A stretch of DNA of 7,705 nucleotides from Desulfuromonadaceae bacterium (GTDB lineage Bacteria; Desulfobacterota; Desulfuromonadia; Desulfuromonadales; SZUA-540): NCBI GenBank assembly GCA_003250235.1, contig QKGY01000244.1, positions 1 to 7,705 on the forward strand. Reading direction: 5' to 3'. Below are positions 1 through 6,163 of this stretch, in pieces. Positions within the stretch are counted from its first letter, which is position 1; every line of letters begins with the position of its first letter. The position numbers and the translations under genes were made by a program. The notes under the pieces were generated by a model, which saw nothing but the letters and a program-made list of their open reading frames with translations, was not told the DNA's origin and made no database searches.

Positions 1-614
1 ATGACGACATCGGCCTTGCGAACCTTGTCCGCCAGATCGCGGGTACGCGAATGACAGATCGTCACAGTGGCGTTTTCGGCCAGGCACATCAGGGCGACAG
101 GTTTACCCACGATATTGGAACGGCCGACCACAACCACCTCTTTGCCGGAGAGCGCGACCCCTTTGGCTTCGAGCATCTTCATAACGCCATAGGGAGTACA
201 GGGGCGGAACAGCGGATTTCCGGTCACCAGCCGACCGACGTTGTAGGGATGAAAACCGTCCACATCCTTGGCCGGCGAGATGGCTTCGAGAACCTTGCTC
301 TCGTCGATATGCCCCGGCAGGGGGAGCTGTACAAGGATACCGTCAATCCGGGTGTCACGGTTCAGCTCGTCGATCAGCGCCAGAAGTTGCGCCTCGGTCG
401 TTTCAGCAGGAAGCTTGTGCTCATCCGAAAAGATCCCCGCCTCGGCGCAGGCCTTTTCCTTCATGGAGACATACACACGGCTGGCCGGGTCTTCTCCGAC
501 AAGCACGACGGCGAGTCCCGGGGTTGTCCCTTTCGCTTTAAGCGCGGACGTATCCGCGGCAATGGTCTGGCGCAGGCTGGCAGCAATAGCTTTTCCGTCA
601 ATGATTTTATCCAC
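1..614 (-). CDS. folD: Bifunctional methylenetetrahydrofolate dehydrogenase / cyclohydrolase FolD (3' end off the window)
   Basis: FolD interconverts 5,10-methylene-, methenyl- and 10-formyl-tetrahydrofolate in the cytosol, using NADP(H), and supplies one-carbon units. Reading the minus strand from a GTG at 614-612 gives an open frame to the window edge (204 codons; the family is about 280-300 aa). Visible family motifs are the catalytic segment [14 protein letters not shown] (Y48 and K52, equivalent to the active-site Tyr/Lys of E. coli FolD), VQLPLP at 95-100, SPAKDVDGF at 113-121, PCTPYG at 138-143 and the nucleotide-binding [11 protein letters not shown] at 162-172. The GTG start is supported by AAGGAGGA at 630-623 with 8-nt spacing, and the residues after it ([10 protein letters not shown]) match the usual FolD N-terminus. 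No ATG further in fits as well. The last part of the NAD(P)-binding domain lies beyond position 1. The gene looks intact and is probably monocistronic at its 5' end. Confidence 0.97.
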   Translation of the reverse strand, partial: MDKIIDGKAIAASLRQTIAADTSALKAKGTTPGLAVVLVGEDPASRVYVSMKEKACAEAGIFSDEHKLPAETTEAQLLALIDELNRDTRIDGILVQLPLPGHIDESKVLEAISPAKDVDGFHPYNVGRLVTGNPLFRPCTPYGVMKMLEAKGVALSGKEVVVVGRSNIVGKPVALMCLAENATVTICHSRTRDLADKVRKADVV

Positions 615-642
615 GATCTCAGTCCTCCTTGAAATGAAAACA

Positions 643-671
643 ACTATACGCAACAGGATGACGATTGTAAA
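643..671 (-). promoter_or_regulatory. Sigma-70-type promoter of folD
   Basis: On the minus strand, TTTACA (671-666, 5 of 6 to TTGACA) is followed after exactly 17 nt by TATAGT (648-643, 5 of 6 to TATAAT). Transcription would begin near 636, leaving a leader of about 22 nt that carries the strong ribosome binding site of folD. No operator is obvious. Confidence 0.8.
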
Positions 672-1009
672 GATTGAGAAACTGTATACGCGGCCTGATT
701 TTTCTGGGTAACCGGATCTCATAAAACCATCCGCCCCTGCCGTCAAAATCTCGACTTTTATCACTCGACAGGCTAACATCCGCCCCCAACTGCCAAAAAG
801 TCAAAATCACGACAAGAACGAGCTGGGGTTGATATCGGCAAAGGAACGCTTCAAGGATCCGAGACCAACAAACAACCTGCTGTTATTATGGCATTTTTTG
901 CAGCACAAAACAGAGCAAGACATGCCGGCCTCACCGTTGGTACGGCTTATGCTAAATAAGTCAGCAACAATCAGCCGTCTCGTTTGCGGCGACCTTTGTT
1001 TTTGAAGAG
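672..1009. other. Long intergenic region between folD and the first cyclase; no credible gene
   Basis: The whole gap between the two divergent genes is 407 bp. It contains the folD promoter at its left end, an imperfect direct repeat at 728-813, and the ribosome binding site AAGGA (1010-1014, 7 nt before the ATG) at its right end. Short open frames here (minus strand 619-810 and 807-1031) show no recognisable motif, no good ribosome binding site and no protein-like pattern. I could not find a convincing -35/-10 pair for the plus-strand cyclase. A TAAATA-like -10 element near 953-958 has no good partner. No c-di-GMP riboswitch core (GEMM-type) was seen on either strand. Confidence 0.5.
728..813. 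repeat. Imperfect direct repeat in the folD / cyclase gap
   Basis: Two blocks recur in the same order. CATCCGCCCC is found at 728-737 and 777-786. TGCC then follows at 738-741 and 791-794. GTCAAAATC(T/A)CGAC follows at 742-755 and 800-813, a 14-mer with one mismatch. The second unit is longer because of two small insertions (CAAC at 787-790 and a run of five A at 795-799). A partial third match to the end of the block (TCACTCGAC, 761-769) lies between them. Function is unknown: it could be an old tandem duplication or a pair of protein-binding sites. Confidence 0.6.
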
Positions 1010-1021
1010 AAGGAAAATACC

Positions 1022-2008
1022 ATGACCGCAACCAGTCTCATCATAGGATGCTCCGGCAGAGACAGAAGGCACCTGGAGGACAAGATCAGAGGGACCTCTG
1101 CGTTCAGCCACATCATGAAGGAAAAGGACCTGGCACGGGCCATGACCACCATGAAATCCCGAGCGGTCGATATGATTTTCTACGGGGTTTCCGATCCTTC
1201 CCACGAATCCTACGGATGGATCCATGAATTAGGGACCCAGGGAAACTGGAGCGAGGTGCCGGTTTTTCTCTTCGCGCACACCGGGGCGGAAGAGGAAAGA
1301 ATCCGCGGCCTCGAGGCAGGTGCCTGCGACTTTCTGAGCTTCGAAACCTCTGAAAAAGAACTGGCGGCCCGTATCCGGGCCCAGCTCGGCTGGAAGCAAC
1401 GGGTCGCCCTGCTGCGCAGAGCCAAGGAGGATCTGGAGAGACAGGCCACCACGGACCCGCTGACCGGACTGTTCAACAGACGCTTCTTTCAGAGAGCCTT
1501 AGAGACGGAGGTGGCCCGCAGCAATAGAACCGAAGCGCCTTTTTCCCTCATGCTCATCGACGTGGACCGTTTCAAGGCGATCAACGATACCTATGGGCAC
1601 CCGATAGGGGATGTGGTCCTGAAAGCCATCGCCCAAGCCTTGCAGGACAGCATCCGTCGTTCTGACACGGCGTGCCGCTTCGGCGGGGAGGAATTCGCCC
1701 TCATCATGCCCGGCGCATCGGACGAAAATATCTACCGGGTTGCCGAACGCATCCGCAAAAAAATCACCCGGCTGGCTTTGCCGCAACTGCCGGAAAACCA
1801 TCCCCTCACGGTCAGCATAGGCATTCGCCGCGTTCCCCGCGGAGACCTGAGCGATGCCCAGCAAATTGTCTCCGAAGCCGATGAAGCCCTGTATGCCGCC
1901 AAACGCAACGGCCGAAACCGCACGGAAATCTTCGACGGCCCGGAAAACCCCGCTGCCACGGAAAGCTGGACCAACCAGTCCCCCCTGCCGTTAACCCATC
2001 AGGCCTGA
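1022..2008 (+). CDS. Diguanylate cyclase with a degenerate (pseudo-) receiver domain
   Basis: This 328-aa protein should make c-di-GMP from two GTP. Residues 1-122 have the receiver-domain layout, 123-143 form a helical linker, and 144-302 are a GGDEF domain followed by a 26-aa tail. The catalytic part is complete: metal Asp180 (LIDVDRF), guanine-recognition N188 and D197, GGEEF at 221-225, and the inhibitory RxxD site at R212-D215 five residues before it. The receiver part has lost all its key positions. The acidic pair is G9/C10, the phospho-acceptor is G55, the switch Thr is A85 and the conserved Lys is F107. The framework (RIRGLEAGACDF, 93-104) remains. Phosphorylation therefore cannot be the input; dimerisation or binding of another partner could be. 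The start is set by AAGGA 7 nt before the ATG. The gene ends at a shared terminator. Partner and pathway output are not visible. Confidence 0.93.
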   Translation: MTATSLIIGCSGRDRRHLEDKIRGTSAFSHIMKEKDLARAMTTMKSRAVDMIFYGVSDPSHESYGWIHELGTQGNWSEVPVFLFAHTGAEEERIRGLEAGACDFLSFETSEKELAARIRAQLGWKQRVALLRRAKEDLERQATTDPLTGLFNRRFFQRALETEVARSNRTEAPFSLMLIDVDRFKAINDTYGHPIGDVVLKAIAQALQDSIRRSDTACRFGGEEFALIMPGASDENIYRVAERIRKKITRLALPQLPENHPLTVSIGIRRVPRGDLSDAQQIVSEADEALYAAKRNGRNRTEIFDGPENPAATESWTNQSPLPLTHQA

Positions 2009-2027
2009 GGGAGCCTTAGCCGAAAAC

Positions 2028-2062
2028 AAAAAATCCCCGGACTGCTCGTCCGGGGATTTTTT
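2028..2062. terminator. Bidirectional intrinsic terminator between convergent genes
   Basis: A perfect stem (2028-2042 with 2048-2062, core ATCCCCGGAC / GTCCGGGGAT, loop TGCTC) is flanked by A-runs on the left and T-runs on the right, so each strand shows a stable hairpin followed by a U-tract. It serves the cyclase on the plus strand and the zinc-ribbon gene on the minus strand. Its right edge reaches into the TAA stop codon of the latter. Confidence 0.93.
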
Positions 2063-2316
2063 TATTCGTTAGCGGCTTTGGGGCAGCCGGCACATCCGCC
2101 ACCCGAGCCCGCCGAAGCACAAGAACCACCCCCGCCTCCGCCGGAATAACCCTGTTCATACCATCCGCCCCCTTTAAGGGAGAACGCCGTCTGGGAGATG
2201 AGTTTTTTTACAGGACCTCCGCAGGCCTTGCACTCGGTCAGCGGAGCATCGGAAAATTTCTGCATGGCCTCAAAGACCAGGCCGCACTTTTCACACGCAT
2301 ATTCATACATGGGCAT
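2062..2316 (-). CDS. FmdB-family zinc ribbon protein with a Gly/Cys-rich tail
   Basis: An 84-aa protein that begins MPMYEYACEKCG. It has the two CxxC knuckles of the FmdB / CxxC_CxxC_SSSS family (C8-C11 and C29-C32), expected to hold one zinc ion. Family members are small, often called putative regulators, and their biochemical role is not established. After the zinc ribbon comes SLKGGGWYEQGY (46-57), then a Gly/Ser-rich tail with three more cysteines (C66, and C75-C78 as a second CxxC type). The start at 2316 is chosen because GGAGG lies 8 nt upstream. An in-frame TTG at 2349 lies within the promoter -10 element, upstream of the expected transcript start. The gene is probably monocistronic: it has its own promoter and ends at the bidirectional terminator. 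Confidence 0.9.
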   Translation of the reverse strand: MPMYEYACEKCGLVFEAMQKFSDAPLTECKACGGPVKKLISQTAFSLKGGGWYEQGYSGGGGGGSCASAGSGGGCAGCPKAANE

Positions 2317-2347
2317 AACGATTTCCTCCAATAAATCCGTTGGGTGC

Positions 2348-2376
2348 AATGTAATGACTTCCCCCTATTTTGTCAA
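2348..2376 (-). promoter_or_regulatory. Sigma-70-type promoter of the FmdB-family gene
   Basis: A perfect TTGACA (2376-2371) and TACATT (2353-2348, 4 of 6 to TATAAT) are separated by 17 nt on the minus strand. The predicted transcript start near 2341 gives a leader of about 25 nt ending in GGAGG. The promoter lies in the 90-bp gap after yggU, so the zinc-ribbon gene can be expressed independently of the upstream operon. Confidence 0.8.
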
Positions 2377-2406
2377 GACACCCCAGGGATGAAAACGGGA
2401 GCCTCT

Positions 2407-2703
2407 TTAGAGATGAGGCGTCAACCGTTCGGCGACCTCGGCCACAGCAATGCTCTCCAGCAACAGACGCTTGTGCCGTGACTTTTCGCCGGAAGCCAGG
2501 CGAACCGACCCTTTGCTCACTCCCAGCAATTTGGCAAAAAATTCACAGCACAACTTGTTGGCCGCCCCTTCAACCGGAGGAGAGGTCAATCGGATTTTCA
2601 GTTCATTGCCCTGAATACCGATGATTTCGTTGCGGCTGGCTCGGGGCTGAACGAACAGGTCGACAAGAACGTCATCCCCGGATGGATGCAGAAAAGGATA
2701 CAT
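2407..2703 (-). CDS. yggU: YggU / DUF167 (UPF0235) family protein
   Basis: A 98-aa cytosolic protein of the small alpha/beta DUF167 family, whose molecular role is not known. The family signature is clear: VQPRASRNEIIG at 18-29, LKIRLTSPPVEGAANK at 35-50 and SGEKSRHKR at 71-79. Length is typical. It is the last gene of the yggT-divIVA-yggU operon. Its ATG lies only 3 nt after the stop codon of divIVA and has no clear Shine-Dalgarno sequence (only purine-rich AAAGAGAAA upstream), so translational coupling to divIVA is likely. Neighbourhood with yggT and a division/polarity gene is common for this family in many bacteria. No intrinsic terminator is obvious directly after it. Confidence 0.95.
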   Translation of the reverse strand: MYPFLHPSGDDVLVDLFVQPRASRNEIIGIQGNELKIRLTSPPVEGAANKLCCEFFAKLLGVSKGSVRLASGEKSRHKRLLLESIAVAEVAERLTPHL

Positions 2704-2706
2704 CGT

Positions 2707-3252
2707 CTAACGGGTTTCTCTTTCCCGTGTGCTTTTTCGCGGGATATCCCCATCGAAGGGGAGGGATTCCTCCAGCATCAGATCGTCCCGTCGGCTTCCC
2801 TGCACCTGAACCACCTCCAGGTCGAGCAGACGCATATGGCTTTCAACCAGGGTCCGAAGGCTCCCTTCGAAAGAGATCTTCTGCCTTTTGATTTCCTGAA
2901 TTTCTCCGATCAATTGCAGCCGGCGATCCTCGGCGTCGCGCAGGATCCTCTCGGCCCGGAGTTCCGCGTCGGCCACCGTTACCTCGGCCTCTTTTCGGGC
3001 ATTGGCCTTGATGTCGTCCGTCATTCTCTGGGTCGTCAGCAGGGTTTCTTTCAGCATCGCCTCGCGCTTGCGCATCTCCTCCAAGGCCGAGCGGGTCCGC
3101 ACCAGCTCTTCCTTGAGCTCGTTGTTCTGCTTATGGAGTCGTTCGAGCTCTTCGGCAACCATCTCCAGGAACTGGTCGACACCCGCCGAATCATAACCGA
3201 GTAGCCGGGTTTTGAACTGCTGCTGATGGATTTCTATGGGGGTTATGCGCAT
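2707..3252 (-). CDS. divIVA: DivIVA-domain coiled-coil protein
   Basis: DivIVA proteins bind curved or polar membrane and recruit division, chromosome or envelope partners. This 181-aa protein starts MRITPIEIHQQQF and carries the N-terminal DivIVA motif at 2-50 (ITPIEI, GYDSAGVDQFLEMV, then the ERLHKQNNELKEEL helix), followed by a long charged coiled coil to about 145 and a short acidic/basic tail. The tip of the N-terminal loop reads RLLGYD. In B. subtilis DivIVA the same place is FRGYD with a membrane-inserting Phe, so here Leu17-Leu18 may take that role. The start is 11 nt after the yggT stop, with a weak AGGCGG site. Spacing to yggU is 3 nt. Function in Gram-negative delta-type bacteria is poorly known; a division or polarity role is inferred from the family. 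Confidence 0.92.
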   Translation of the reverse strand: MRITPIEIHQQQFKTRLLGYDSAGVDQFLEMVAEELERLHKQNNELKEELVRTRSALEEMRKREAMLKETLLTTQRMTDDIKANARKEAEVTVADAELRAERILRDAEDRRLQLIGEIQEIKRQKISFEGSLRTLVESHMRLLDLEVVQVQGSRRDDLMLEESLPFDGDIPRKSTRERETR

Positions 3253-3263
3253 AAGGCCGCCTG

Positions 3264-3560
3264 TCAGAAACTGTATGCGAGTTGCACCAGAAGAACCTTG
3301 AGGATCCGCTGCACAAAAGAGAGGGCGATCAGGAGAACGATCGGTGAAAAGTCTATCCCTCCGAAGCTCAGCGGCAAGAGACGATGCATGCGGTTCAGAA
3401 CCGGATCCGTGGCATTGTGGAGAAAGCGGACAATCGGATTATACGGGTCGGGGTTCACCCAGGAAATCAGAGCCCGGGCAATGACGATAAATATGTAAAT
3501 GCCGAAAGCCAGGTCCACGACCTGGGCGATGGCCAGAACAATTTCTCTCAGAATCATCAT
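3264..3560 (-). CDS. yggT: YggT family integral membrane protein
   Basis: A protein of about 98 aa with two membrane helices (roughly 6-34 and 72-96) joined by the family's conserved loop: ARALISWVNPDPYNPIVRFL, then TDPVLNRMHRLLP and GGIDFSPIVLLIAL. This is the single-repeat form; E. coli YggT has two copies of the unit. YggT/YlmG proteins have been linked to cell division, nucleoid or thylakoid organisation and osmotic tolerance, but no activity is firmly known. It is the first gene of the operon with divIVA and yggU. A GTG at 3566 overlaps the ribosome binding site and is unlikely as a start. GAGG at 3569-3566 fits ATG at 3560 (5 nt) or ATG at 3557 (8 nt), so the true start could be one codon further in. 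Confidence 0.93.
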   Translation of the reverse strand: MMILREIVLAIAQVVDLAFGIYIFIVIARALISWVNPDPYNPIVRFLHNATDPVLNRMHRLLPLSFGGIDFSPIVLLIALSFVQRILKVLLVQLAYSF

Positions 3561-3608
3561 CGACACCTCTCTAAACAGTGGTTTTCACGAAAAAAAATGA
3601 TCGACCCT

Positions 3609-3637
3609 GTTATACAGAAACACGCCGGGGCTGTCAA
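3609..3637 (-). promoter_or_regulatory. Sigma-70-type promoter of yggT-divIVA-yggU
   Basis: TTGACA (3637-3632, perfect) and TATAAC (3614-3609, 5 of 6) are spaced by 17 nt on the minus strand, predicting a start near 3602 and a leader of about 42 nt. It is among the closest matches to consensus in the window, suggesting steady constitutive expression of the operon. Confidence 0.85.
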
Positions 3638-3666
3638 ACGCTTTCCCCGACGACAGTAGATCATCG

Positions 3667-3685
3667 CGGCGGGTTTTGCCCGCCG
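3667..3685. repeat. GC-rich inverted repeat between two divergent promoters
   Basis: CGGCGGG (3667-3673) pairs perfectly with CCCGCCG (3679-3685) around a TTTTG loop. It lies about 30 bp upstream of the yggT -35 element and 38 bp upstream of the aroF -35 element. There is no strong U-tract next to it on either strand (only a distant TTTTT at 3691-3695 on plus), and no gene reads into it, so a terminator role is unlikely. It could be an operator or simply a cruciform-prone palindrome. Confidence 0.55.
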
Positions 3686-3703
3686 GAACGCTTTTTCGAT
3701 TTC

Positions 3704-3715
3704 GGCAGAACTGCC
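3704..3715. promoter_or_regulatory. Short dyad just upstream of the aroF -35 element (possible operator)
   Basis: GGCAG-AA-CTGCC forms a 12-bp dyad that ends 8 bp before the aroF -35 box. Its position suits a transcription factor site. It does not resemble the TyrR or TrpR boxes known from enteric bacteria, and no regulator gene is adjacent, so the role is a guess. Confidence 0.3.
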
Positions 3716-3723
3716 TGCAAACT

Positions 3724-3752
3724 TTGACTTTTTTTAAAAAAAAGGCTAGATT
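3724..3752 (+). promoter_or_regulatory. Sigma-70-type promoter of the DAHP synthase gene
   Basis: TTGACT (3724-3729, 5 of 6) and TAGATT (3747-3752, 4 of 6) lie 17 nt apart. The spacer contains a run of T followed directly by a run of A (3729-3743). Predicted start near 3759 leaves a leader of about 69 nt, with a small ATCCG/CGGAT hairpin possibility but no attenuator-like leader peptide or terminator. Confidence 0.75.
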
Positions 3753-3827
3753 GGCATCCTCTGAAATCGTGCCGGTCCCCCGCATCCGCTTCCCCGGATT
3801 TCTGTCAACCCGCAACCAGGATTTGCC

Positions 3828-4892
3828 ATGAAACGCACGAACAATCTTCGCATCCGCGGCCTGACGCCCATCATCTCTCCCGCAGACCTGAAGCAGGTTT
3901 TCCCCCTGTCCGTAGAGATGGCGGAATTCGTCAGCAACGCCCGCGAACAGCTCACCGATATTCTGCATAACCGGGATAAGCGCATGATGGTCGTGGTTGG
4001 TCCCTGCTCCATTCACGATCCCCGTGCCGCCCTCGACTACGCCGAAAGACTGGCGCGCCTAGGGCAGGAGTTGAGCGATCAGCTGCTGCTGGTCATGCGG
4101 GTGTACTTTGAAAAGCCTCGGACCACCATCGGCTGGAAGGGGCTGATCAACGACCCGGACCTCAACGGCACCCACCAGATCTCCAAAGGGTTGGGCGTGG
4201 CCCGCGGCCTGCTGTGTTCCATCACCGAGCTGGGTCTGCCGATCGCCTCCGAGATGCTCGATCCCATCACTCCACATTACCTGGCGGACATGATCAGTTG
4301 GGGAGCCATCGGGGCCCGTACGACCGAATCCCAGACCCACCGGGAGATGGCCAGCGGCCTCTCCTTCCCCGTCGGGTTCAAGAACGGCACCGACGGAAGT
4401 CTGCAGATCGCCATCGACGCCATGGGCGCTGCCCGTCATCCGCACAGCTTCCTCGGCATCAACAACGAGGGGCTGAACGCCATCGTCAAAACCACCGGAA
4501 ATCCCGACGTGCACATCGTGCTGCGGGGAGGCAGCGACCGCCCCAACTACTACGCCGAGGACATTGCCAAAACCGAGCAGATGTTGCAGAAAGCCGGCCT
4601 CAACCGAGCGATCATGGTGGACTGCAGCCACGCCAACTCGCTGAAAAACCACGAACGGCAGGAAGAGGTCCTTCGCGATGTCATGACACAGATCGCCGAA
4701 GGCAACACCTCGATATTCGCGCTGATGATCGAGAGCAGCCTCGAAGCCGGCAACCAGCCTATCGCCCCTCTCAAAGAGCTGAAATACGGGGTGTCGATCA
4801 CCGACAAGTGCGTCGACTGGGCCACTACGGAGAGGATGCTGCGCCATGCCGCCGAGAGCCTGAAAGCCTGCGGGGGGAGAAAAGTGGGCTGA
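3828..4892 (+). CDS. aroF: 3-deoxy-7-phosphoheptulonate (DAHP) synthase, class I AroF/G/H type
   Basis: It condenses phosphoenolpyruvate and erythrose 4-phosphate to DAHP, the first step of the shikimate route to aromatic amino acids, in the cytosol. At 354 aa it matches the length of the E. coli enzymes and reads as complete. Visible motifs are VGPCSIHDP (57-65), RVYFEKPRTTIGWKGLINDP (91-110), GARTTESQTHRE (162-173), PVGFKNGTDGS (181-191) and DCSHANS (265-271). The metal ligands of E. coli AroG map to C60, H268, E302 and D326. The PEP-site residues map to R91, K96, R164, K185 and R233. Features such as FLGIN (208-212) and MVDCSH look closer to the Tyr- or Trp-sensitive isozymes than to AroG as I recall them, so the feedback ligand is uncertain. 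AGGA lies 6 nt before the ATG. The gene is monocistronic, with its own promoter and terminator. Confidence 0.96.
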   Translation: MKRTNNLRIRGLTPIISPADLKQVFPLSVEMAEFVSNAREQLTDILHNRDKRMMVVVGPCSIHDPRAALDYAERLARLGQELSDQLLLVMRVYFEKPRTTIGWKGLINDPDLNGTHQISKGLGVARGLLCSITELGLPIASEMLDPITPHYLADMISWGAIGARTTESQTHREMASGLSFPVGFKNGTDGSLQIAIDAMGAARHPHSFLGINNEGLNAIVKTTGNPDVHIVLRGGSDRPNYYAEDIAKTEQMLQKAGLNRAIMVDCSHANSLKNHERQEEVLRDVMTQIAEGNTSIFALMIESSLEAGNQPIAPLKELKYGVSITDKCVDWATTERMLRHAAESLKACGGRKVG

Positions 4893-4915
4893 CCCCTTTT
4901 CTTAGAGAGTACAGG

Positions 4916-4945
4916 AAGGGCCCGGTTTTCGCCGGGCCCTTTTTT
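4916..4945 (+). terminator. Intrinsic terminator after the DAHP synthase gene
   Basis: A 10-bp perfect stem AAGGGCCCGG / CCGGGCCCTT (4916-4925 and 4932-4941, loop TTTTCG) runs into six T (4940-4945). It lies 23 bp after the stop codon and 3 bp before the end of the convergent lhgO gene. The minus strand shows no comparable U-tract after the hairpin, so termination of lhgO there would be weaker. Confidence 0.92.
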
Positions 4946-4948
4946 GTT

Positions 4949-6163
4949 TCAGGCATTCGCAAGCCGGGCCAGGACCCGTTCCGCCACCGTCTGGCCGATG
5001 CGGATGGATGCCGTGGCTGCCGGCGATGGGGCATTGAGGACATGGACCATCGATTCGGTTTCCACAATGCGGAAGTCGTCCACAAGGTTTCCGCCGGCAT
5101 CGACGGCCTGGGCCCGCACCCCGGAGCCCCCGGCAACGATATCGGCGAATTGAAGTTCGGGCAAAAGCCGTCTGAGATCCTGCAGAAAAAGCCTTTTGCT
5201 GAAACTGCGACGGAATTCCGAAAGGCCGGCACGCCAATACCGCCGCGCCAGACGCCAGAAGCCGGCGCTTGCCATGATTTCGGAGAAATCCCGCAAGGAA
5301 AAGCTGCTGCGGTGGTATCCTTCGCGCTTGAACGCCAGCACGGCATTGGGCCCGGCCTCCACCCCGCCGCCGATCATCCGGGTGAAATGCACCCCGAGAA
5401 AAGGAAACTCCGGATCGGGAACGGGATAGATGAGATTCTGCACCAGGGAACACCGGGAGGAGTCCAGCTCATAGTATTCGCCGCGAAAGGGAATGATCTG
5501 GACGCCGGGATCCACCCCTGCCATGCGGGCCAACCGGTCAGAATGCAGCCCTGTGCAGTTGACCAGCATCCGGCAGGTAAAATCCCCGCGGGGGGTTTCC
5601 AACTGCAGCCTGTCCCCCGCGCGACGGATGCGCCGCACCGCCGCCTCCGTCCGGACTTCTCCTCCCCGACTGCGAACCTGATCGGCAAAGGCTTCTGTCA
5701 CCTGCACATAATCGACGATTCCCGTCTGCGGCACATGCAGGGCGGCCAGCCCCGTCGCATGGGGTTCGAAATCGGCGATCTCTTCGGCCGTCAGCAACCG
5801 GATCCCCTCCAGGCCGTTCTGCCGACCGCGCTCCCGAAGAGTCTCCAGCAGAGGGAGTTCTTCCGGGCGGGTGGCGACAACCAGCTTGCCACAGAGATCG
5901 AAGGGAATCTGCCGATCCCGGCAGAAGTCCACCAGCGCCTTGCGCCCCTCCACGCAGGTCTGTGCCTTGAGCGACCCCGGACGGTAATAGAGCCCGGAAT
6001 GGATTACGCCGCTGTTGTGTCCCGTCTGGTGTCTCGCCAACCCGGCTTCTTTTTCGAGAACCAGAAGGGACAGTTCCGCACTTTCCGAAAGTGCCATGGC
6101 GGTGGCCAGACCGACGATACCGCCGCCAACCACCGCCACATCGACATGCCGGGGATCACTCAC
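4949..6163 (-). CDS. lhgO: L-2-hydroxyglutarate oxidase / dehydrogenase (LhgO family, FAD-dependent)
   Basis: LhgO oxidises L-2-hydroxyglutarate, a side product of 2-oxoglutarate reduction, back to 2-oxoglutarate and passes electrons through FAD, in E. coli to the quinone pool. The 404-aa product has the Rossmann FAD motif VVGGGIVGLATA at 11-22 with the ribose-binding Glu at about 37. It also has the family signature HNSGVIHSGLYY at 49-60, then PFRGEYYEL and a long match around LIYPVPDPEFPFLGVHFTR and GGVEAGPNAVLAFKREGY. Family length is about 400-420 aa. I chose the GTG at 6163: it overlaps the stop of the upstream helix-turn-helix gene by 8 bp, GGAG sits 7 nt before it, and the FAD motif begins right after. 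A TTG at 6190 would add nine residues without any support. The gene converges on the DAHP synthase terminator. Confidence 0.95.
   Translation of the reverse strand: MSDPRHVDVAVVGGGIVGLATAMALSESAELSLLVLEKEAGLARHQTGHNSGVIHSGLYYRPGSLKAQTCVEGRKALVDFCRDRQIPFDLCGKLVVATRPEELPLLETLRERGRQNGLEGIRLLTAEEIADFEPHATGLAALHVPQTGIVDYVQVTEAFADQVRSRGGEVRTEAAVRRIRRAGDRLQLETPRGDFTCRMLVNCTGLHSDRLARMAGVDPGVQIIPFRGEYYELDSSRCSLVQNLIYPVPDPEFPFLGVHFTRMIGGGVEAGPNAVLAFKREGYHRSSFSLRDFSEIMASAGFWRLARRYWRAGLSEFRRSFSKRLFLQDLRRLLPELQFADIVAGGSGVRAQAVDAGGNLVDDFRIVETESMVHVLNAPSPAATASIRIGQTVAERVLARLANA

Noticed and set aside
51..632. A 193-codon plus-strand open frame at the left end
   Set aside because: It is the antisense of folD, whose minus-strand translation matches the family throughout.
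889..904. Possible sigma-54 promoter TGGCA...TTGCA before the first cyclase
   Set aside because: GG and GC are separated by 8 nt instead of the required 10, so sigma-54 could not use it.
672..1021. A c-di-GMP or cGAMP (GEMM) riboswitch upstream of the cyclase genes
   Set aside because: I looked for the conserved CACGCAAAGGG-like and GGGACGCAAAGC-like strings on both strands of the window and found none.
807..1031. A 74-codon minus-strand frame with a cysteine cluster (CSVLCCKKC)
   Set aside because: No ribosome binding site and no family resemblance. It overlaps the start and Shine-Dalgarno region of the cyclase gene. The cysteines are probably accidental.
4059..4847. A 262-codon minus-strand open frame inside the DAHP synthase gene
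   Set aside because: It is antisense to a gene with all metal and substrate residues in place and shows no recognisable motif or ribosome binding site.
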